In this document: piece after piece, positions 6,734 to 10,225 of the stretch
Layout: each line of letters opens with the position of its first letter
Position numbering within the stretch: position 1 is the stretch's first letter
From: Bacteroidota bacterium
Lineage (GTDB): Bacteria > Bacteroidota > Bacteroidia > Chitinophagales > UBA10324
Assembly: GCA_003455275.1 (NCBI GenBank)
Contig: DMRR01000032.1
Span: 1,680 to 11,904, forward strand
DNA length: 10,225 nt
Direction of reading: 5' to 3'
Program-made: the position numbers and the translations under genes
The notes under the pieces: model-generated
What the model was told of the DNA's origin: nothing
Database searches by the model: none
Seen by the model: the letters and a program-made list of their open reading frames with translations, nothing else

Positions 6734-6761
6734 AAATCTTAAATCAAAAATCTAAAATCTT
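6734..6761. repeat. 7-bp tandem repeat (AAATCWW) upstream of lpxC/fabZ
   Basis: The plus strand reads AAATCTT, AAATCAA, AAATCTA, AAATCTT: four in-register heptamers that share AAATC exactly and vary only in the last two bases. The array fills much of the 68-bp divergent spacer and ends 27 bp before the lpxC start, so it overlaps the likely promoter region of lpxC and the leader of the Cdd1-type gene. Confidence 0.7.
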
Positions 6762-6767
6762 AATTCC

Positions 6768-6775
6768 TTTCTTTG
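6768..6775 (+). promoter_or_regulatory. Possible -7 promoter element for lpxC/fabZ
   Basis: TTTCTTTG differs from TAnnTTTG at one position and is followed by GCGCACTGCACC, with the ATG 13 bp further on at 6789. The leader would be very short, about 7 nt. If this element is used, the heptamer array occupies the -33 region. This is a weak call based on position and partial consensus only. Confidence 0.3.
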
Positions 6776-6788
6776 CGCACTGCACCAA

Positions 6789-8183
6789 ATGGCAAAGCAA
6801 CGAACCATTTCTAAATCAATTTCCCTTGAGGGCAAGGGTTTGCACACCGGCATAGATGCAGTGCTGACTTTTAATCCTGCACCTGCCAATCATGGATTTG
6901 TATTTCAGCGAACAGATCTGGAAGGAACACCTACTATTAAGGCAGATGTAGATTTTGTGGTAGATACATCGCGCGGAACTACGATCGCAAAAAACGGAAC
7001 CAGGGTTCACACCATTGAACACTTGCTGGCCGCTTTAGCAGGACTTCAATTAGATAATGTGTTAATTAAATTAACCGGACCTGAGGTTCCAATTATGGAT
7101 GGAAGTTCGGCCCCGTTTATTGAAGCACTTATAAAGGCAGGTATTATTGATCAGGATGCAGAAAGAAATTATATAAAGCTTCCTCAAAATATTTCCATGC
7201 GGGATTCAGACAAGAATGTAGACATGCTTGCAGTTCCTGCTGATGATTTCGAAGTGGATGTAATGGTTGATTACAACTCTCAGGTGCTCGGAACGCAGCA
7301 CGCTTCGATGAAAAATATTTCTGACTTCGAAAAAGAAATAAGTGGCGCCCGCACTTTTTGTTTTCTTCATGAGATAGAAGGTTTGGTAAAAAATAATCTT
7401 ATAAAAGGAGGGGACCTGGATAATGCAATTGTGGTGGTTGAAAAAAAGCCCGATGAAGAAACACTTCTGAAACTAAAAACCCTTTTCGGAAAAAATGATG
7501 TTCAGGTAAAGGAAGGTTATCTCACCAATACCAGCCTTCGATATGAAAATGAACCTGCTCGCCACAAACTGCTCGATGTTGTTGGAGATCTTGCTCTGAT
7601 CGGCTTTCCGGTTAAAGCAAAAATTGTAGGTTCGCGCCCCGGACATTCCACTAATGTTGCATTTGCTAAAAAGATAAAGACTATGATAAAAGAAATGAAG
7701 AACGGAAAAATGGCTCCATTCTATGACCCGAACATTCCGCCGGTGTATGATATCCGGATGATTGAGCGTTCGCTTCCTCACAAGTATCCGTTCCTGCTCG
7801 TTGACAAGATTATTGAGTTGGACGATAAGCATGTCGTTGGAGTGAAAAATGTAACCTTTAACGAAAACTTTTTTCAGGGACATTTCCCCGGAAACCCTGT
7901 AATGCCAGGTGTGCTTCAGATAGAAGCAATGGCGCAAACCGGTGGCATCCTTGTTTTAAATACAGTAAATGATCCGGAGAACTGGGATACATACTTTCTT
8001 AAAATTGATAACGCCCGCTTTAAGAGCAAAGTAATTCCAGGCGATACACTTATTATGAAACTTGAATTACTCTCACCTATCCGACGCGGTATTTGCGAAA
8101 TGCGCGGACAGATTTTTGTTGGAAACAAAGTGGTGACTGAGGCTGACCTTGTTGCACAAATTGTTCGCAAGCAGCCGTTGTAA
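6789..8183 (+). CDS. lpxC/fabZ: Bifunctional UDP-3-O-acyl-GlcNAc deacetylase / 3-hydroxyacyl-ACP dehydratase (LpxC-FabZ fusion)
   Basis: This 464-residue fusion joins two cytoplasmic enzymes. The N-terminal LpxC half (about 1-305) performs the committed zinc-dependent deacetylation in lipid A synthesis. Glu77-His78 (HTIEHLLAAL, 74-83), His259 and Asp263 (RHKLLDVVGDLALIG, 258-272) match the E. coli catalytic Glu78 and the zinc ligands His79, His238 and Asp242. His286 (RPGHSTN) matches the general acid His265. MDGSSAPF (103-110) is also present. The C-terminal FabZ half (about 320-464) dehydrates 3-hydroxyacyl-ACP: SLPHKYPFLLVD (328-339) and GHFPGNPVMPGVLQIEAMAQ (364-383) carry the catalytic pair His365 and Glu379. 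The two enzymes draw on the 3-hydroxyacyl-ACP pool and are fused in Bacteroidetes. lpxA follows after 70 bp. lpxD, often just upstream in this phylum, is not adjacent. Confidence 0.97.
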   Translation: MAKQRTISKSISLEGKGLHTGIDAVLTFNPAPANHGFVFQRTDLEGTPTIKADVDFVVDTSRGTTIAKNGTRVHTIEHLLAALAGLQLDNVLIKLTGPEVPIMDGSSAPFIEALIKAGIIDQDAERNYIKLPQNISMRDSDKNVDMLAVPADDFEVDVMVDYNSQVLGTQHASMKNISDFEKEISGARTFCFLHEIEGLVKNNLIKGGDLDNAIVVVEKKPDEETLLKLKTLFGKNDVQVKEGYLTNTSLRYENEPARHKLLDVVGDLALIGFPVKAKIVGSRPGHSTNVAFAKKIKTMIKEMKNGKMAPFYDPNIPPVYDIRMIERSLPHKYPFLLVDKIIELDDKHVVGVKNVTFNENFFQGHFPGNPVMPGVLQIEAMAQTGGILVLNTVNDPENWDTYFLKIDNARFKSKVIPGDTLIMKLELLSPIRRGICEMRGQIFVGNKVVTEADLVAQIVRKQPL

Positions 8184-8253
8184 TGTGCAACTAAATTTAA
8201 TCACCCTAAGTCTATAACCAGATTTTCAAAAACACGATTGCCGTATTGAAATT

Positions 8254-9054
8254 ATGATTTCGAATCTCGCTTATGTTCATCCCGATGCAAAAGTTGGCAA
8301 CGATGTGACTATTGAACCATTTGCAGTGGTGGAAGCGAATGTGGTAATTGGAGACGGTACTCTTATACATTCTCATTCAACTATTATGACCGGAGCGCGG
8401 ATCGGCCGCAATTGCAATATTTATCCGGGTGCAGTTATTAGCGGAGAACCACAAGACCTCAAGTTCGAAGGAGAAGAAGCTTTCACTATTATCGGCGACA
8501 ACACCATCATACGCGAATGTGTAACCGTGAACCGCGGAACCAAGTGGAGCGGCAAAACAGAAGTTGGAAATAATTGCCTGCTCATGGCTTACTCCCATGT
8601 GGCACACGATTGTGTTCTTGGCAACAATGTAATTCTTGCCAACAATGTGAATCTTGCCGGTCATATTGTGATAGAAGATTTTGTAAACATTGGCGGCGTG
8701 AGTGCGGTGCAGCAATTTCTGCGAATCGGAACACAGTCATTCATTACTGGCGGAAGCCTGGTTCGAAAAGATGTTCCGCCATTTATTAAAGCAGCACGCG
8801 AGCCTCTTTCTTATGCCGGTGTTAACTCAGTCGGACTTAAGCGACGCGGATGGACGCAGGAAGCTATTAATGAAATTCACAATATCTACCGTGTGATTTT
8901 TGTTGAGCACGATAATGTTTCAAAAGCACTGGAATCTTTGGAAGAAAAATTTGAACAGAGTGCAGAGCGGGATTCCATTATCAATTTCATCCGCAACTCT
9001 GAGAAAGGAATCATCAGAGGTTATGATTCTGTTGTCAATGAAGATTACGCTTAA
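8254..9054 (+). CDS. lpxA: Acyl-ACP--UDP-N-acetylglucosamine O-acyltransferase LpxA
   Basis: LpxA transfers a 3-hydroxyacyl chain from ACP to UDP-GlcNAc, the first step of lipid A synthesis. The 266-residue protein is a left-handed beta-helix of hexapeptide repeats (about 1-185) with a helical C-terminal tail containing GLKRRGW (194-200). SHVAHDC (114-120) holds the catalytic His118, matching E. coli His125; His115 matches His122 and His137 matches His144. By the same offset the acyl-chain ruler position (E. coli Gly173) is Gly166, consistent with a long chain rather than the short-chain type blocked by a bulky residue. Position 153 is Gln where E. coli has His160, and Val193 stands for Glu200. 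The gene sits 70 bp after lpxC/fabZ, without a visible promoter or terminator between, and its last 17 bp overlap the next gene, indicating one operon. Confidence 0.96.
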   Translation: MISNLAYVHPDAKVGNDVTIEPFAVVEANVVIGDGTLIHSHSTIMTGARIGRNCNIYPGAVISGEPQDLKFEGEEAFTIIGDNTIIRECVTVNRGTKWSGKTEVGNNCLLMAYSHVAHDCVLGNNVILANNVNLAGHIVIEDFVNIGGVSAVQQFLRIGTQSFITGGSLVRKDVPPFIKAAREPLSYAGVNSVGLKRRGWTQEAINEIHNIYRVIFVEHDNVSKALESLEEKFEQSAERDSIINFIRNSEKGIIRGYDSVVNEDYA

Positions 9055-9655
9055 TAAAGTTAGCAAGCGGTATAATTACGAGTGGATATTCAGGGAACTC
9101 GATTACACTTTTCAGTCCGGTAAATCTTATGCGCTGCTTGGACCTAATGGTTCAGGTAAGAGTACACTGTTACAAATTATTGCCGGAAACATTGTTCCGT
9201 CAGAAGGAGAAGTGATTTACGAAAACAAAGGAATAAAAACGGAGAGTGAAAATTTTTTCCGGCAAATCAGTTTTGTTTCTCCATATATGGAACTACCGGA
9301 AGAAATGACTTTTGAAGAGGTGATTAATTTTCATTCCGGATTTAAAAAATTTAAACAGAATTTATCTACAGAAAAAATTATTGAACACAGCGGGTTGAAG
9401 AAATCAGTTGCACGGCAAATAAGATTTTATTCTTCAGGAATGAAGCAGCGCGCCAAGCTTACGCTTGCTATACTCACTGACACGCCTGTTCTTTTTCTTG
9501 ATGAACCCACCACTAATTTGGATGAAACATCGGTTGGTTGGTGGAAGAAATTATTGCAGGAAAATTCTGAAAACAGAATTGTAATAACAGCATCCAACAT
9601 CGCGCGCGAATACGAGTTATGTGATGAACAGATTGAAGTGAATAATTGGAAGTAA
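9038..9655 (+). CDS. Stand-alone ABC transporter ATP-binding protein
   Basis: This 205-residue single ABC nucleotide-binding domain has Walker A GPNGSGKST (35-43), a signature YSSGMKQR (131-138, in place of LSGGQ) and Walker B VLFLDEPTTNLD (151-162) with catalytic Glu156. The Q-loop position reads SFVSPYMEL (78-86), with no obvious glutamine. The switch histidine region reads IVITASN (181-187), with no histidine. The ATG at 9038 begins the conserved ITLNKVSKRY strand; a longer frame from 8900 lies wholly inside lpxA and is rejected. The 17-bp overlap with lpxA implies translational coupling and co-transcription. No permease gene is adjacent, so its membrane partner and cargo are unknown. An envelope lipid role is suggested only by the neighbours. 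It resembles short CcmA-like or drug-exporter-type ATPases; a non-transport ABC role is possible. Confidence 0.88.
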   Translation: MKITLNKVSKRYNYEWIFRELDYTFQSGKSYALLGPNGSGKSTLLQIIAGNIVPSEGEVIYENKGIKTESENFFRQISFVSPYMELPEEMTFEEVINFHSGFKKFKQNLSTEKIIEHSGLKKSVARQIRFYSSGMKQRAKLTLAILTDTPVLFLDEPTTNLDETSVGWWKKLLQENSENRIVITASNIAREYELCDEQIEVNNWK

Positions 9656-9658
9656 TTT

Positions 9659-10225
9659 CTATTTTACCTTCATCAAATCATGCAAACCAATAAATCGGTT
9701 GGTCATAAATCCTTCGGCATATTTAACACCGATGTGCTTTCCCAAAATCAACATTCTGCCGCGCAGCGTATCTAAGAATTCCGGCTTTGAGATATAAGTC
9801 ACAGGTTCCGTCTGATTATCCTTATCATAAAACTGTGAACGGAAAGCATGAATGCATTCAAACTTTTTTTCTGTGAACTCAGAAACATCTACAAGGAAAT
9901 CAGGGACTAAATCCTTGTCCTGAATGTAGTGATACACGGTTTTTGGCCGCCATGCGTTTTGCGGTTTCCCTGAATCATCATGGGTTTCAATCTTCATTAG
10001 CCCGGAAAGAAAACATGCATCGCGAACCAATAAGGCTGCTTTTCCATGATCAGGATGTCGGTCTGCTATTGCATTGGCGAATACAATTTCAGGTTGATAC
10101 TTTCGAAGCACTTTAATAATTTCAAGCTGGTGCTTTTCATCGTTTTGAAAAAAACTGTCACGCATCATCAGGTTATCACGAATCGAAGCACCGCTGATTA
10201 TTGCTGCTGCTGCAGCTTCAGCGTC
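9659..10225 (-). CDS. bshB1: Bacillithiol biosynthesis deacetylase BshB1 (5' end missing)
   Basis: BshB1 is a zinc-dependent PIG-L/LmbE-type deacetylase that converts GlcNAc-malate to GlcN-malate in the cytoplasmic synthesis of bacillithiol. The last 188 residues are visible; full-length members have about 235-240, so some 50 residues, including the metal-binding AHPDD motif, lie off the right edge. The frame is open to the edge, reading DAEAAAAAIISGASIRDNL before the first internal methionine, so the ATG at 10168 is not the start. ADRHPDHGKA supplies the HPDH zinc-ligand motif (visible residues 57-60). The segment AFRSQFY and the C-terminal GVKYAEGFMTNRFIGLHDLM fit the BshB family. It converges on the ABC ATPase gene with only 3 bp between stop codons. 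Specificity for BshB1 over other LmbE deacetylases is inferred from overall sequence character. Confidence 0.92.
   Translation of the reverse strand, partial: DAEAAAAAIISGASIRDNLMMRDSFFQNDEKHQLEIIKVLRKYQPEIVFANAIADRHPDHGKAALLVRDACFLSGLMKIETHDDSGKPQNAWRPKTVYHYIQDKDLVPDFLVDVSEFTEKKFECIHAFRSQFYDKDNQTEPVTYISKPEFLDTLRGRMLILGKHIGVKYAEGFMTNRFIGLHDLMKVK

Noticed and set aside
7473..7937. Minus-strand 154-codon open frame opposite lpxC/fabZ
   Set aside because: It is antisense to the catalytic core of a clearly real gene and its translation shows no family features.
8184..8253. Possible separate promoter or attenuator between lpxC/fabZ and lpxA
   Set aside because: I see no TAnnTTTG box, hairpin or repeat in these 70 bp; it appears to be an ordinary intra-operon spacer.
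8377..8715. Minus-strand 112-codon open frame opposite lpxA
   Set aside because: It is a shadow of the hexapeptide-repeat coding pattern of lpxA, with no independent evidence.
8900..9037. Longer start for the ABC ATPase inside lpxA
   Set aside because: It would lie wholly within lpxA in another frame and encode no ABC-like sequence; the conserved domain begins at 9038.
10201..10218. GCT/GCA trinucleotide run at the right edge
   Set aside because: It is the Ala-rich segment of the bshB1 reading frame (EAAAAA), a normal helix in this family rather than an independent repeat.
1..10225. CRISPR arrays, tRNA or rRNA genes, insertion sequences, phage or defence genes
   Set aside because: Reading both strands showed no direct repeats with unique spacers, no cloverleaf-like segments, no transposase or integrase motifs and no terminal inverted repeats.

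Overview
The window looks like a chromosomal segment from a member of the Bacteroidota (Bacteroidetes). The strongest marker is a single gene encoding LpxC fused to FabZ, an arrangement characteristic of that phylum. Supporting signs are a BshB1-type bacillithiol deacetylase, a Bacteroidetes-style MBOAT acyltransferase, A-rich start regions without clear Shine-Dalgarno sequences, and several TAnnTTTG-like -7 promoter boxes. Base composition is moderately AT-rich. Nothing points to a plasmid, phage or island: there are no transposases, integrases, tRNAs, CRISPR arrays or toxin-antitoxin pairs.

Layout. Positions 1-4920 are read leftward: yicC, an orphan MBOAT O-acyltransferase, an M17 leucyl aminopeptidase, and pdxA, which runs off the left edge. 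The aminopeptidase stop codon directly abuts the pdxA start, so these two are surely co-transcribed. A 236-bp divergent spacer (4921-5156) separates this block from a rightward alpha-oxoamine synthase-family PLP enzyme (5157-6398), which ends in a strong hairpin terminator. Facing it is a small leftward helix-hairpin-helix protein of the Cdd1 type (6448-6720). From 6789 a rightward lipid A cluster follows: lpxC/fabZ, lpxA and a stand-alone ABC ATPase whose start overlaps the end of lpxA. Three bases beyond it, a leftward bshB1 gene begins off the right edge and ends at 9659.

Function. Much of the window concerns the cell envelope. LpxA, LpxC and FabZ carry out the first committed acylation and deacetylation of lipid A and make hydroxyacyl-chain precursors. 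The oxoamine synthase probably condenses an amino acid with an acyl-CoA or acyl-ACP, plausibly for sphingolipid or sulfonolipid bases. The MBOAT protein probably O-acylates an exported or surface glycan. PdxA makes the PLP precursor on which the oxoamine synthase would depend. BshB1 supplies the bacillithiol redox thiol.

The least ordinary signal is a set of four short, degenerate tandem arrays that all have a 7-bp period. Two flank the start of the MBOAT transcript, one lies inside the yicC reading frame, and one sits in the cdd1/lpxC divergent promoter region. No new multi-gene system is evident; the genes are otherwise recognisable housekeeping and envelope functions.
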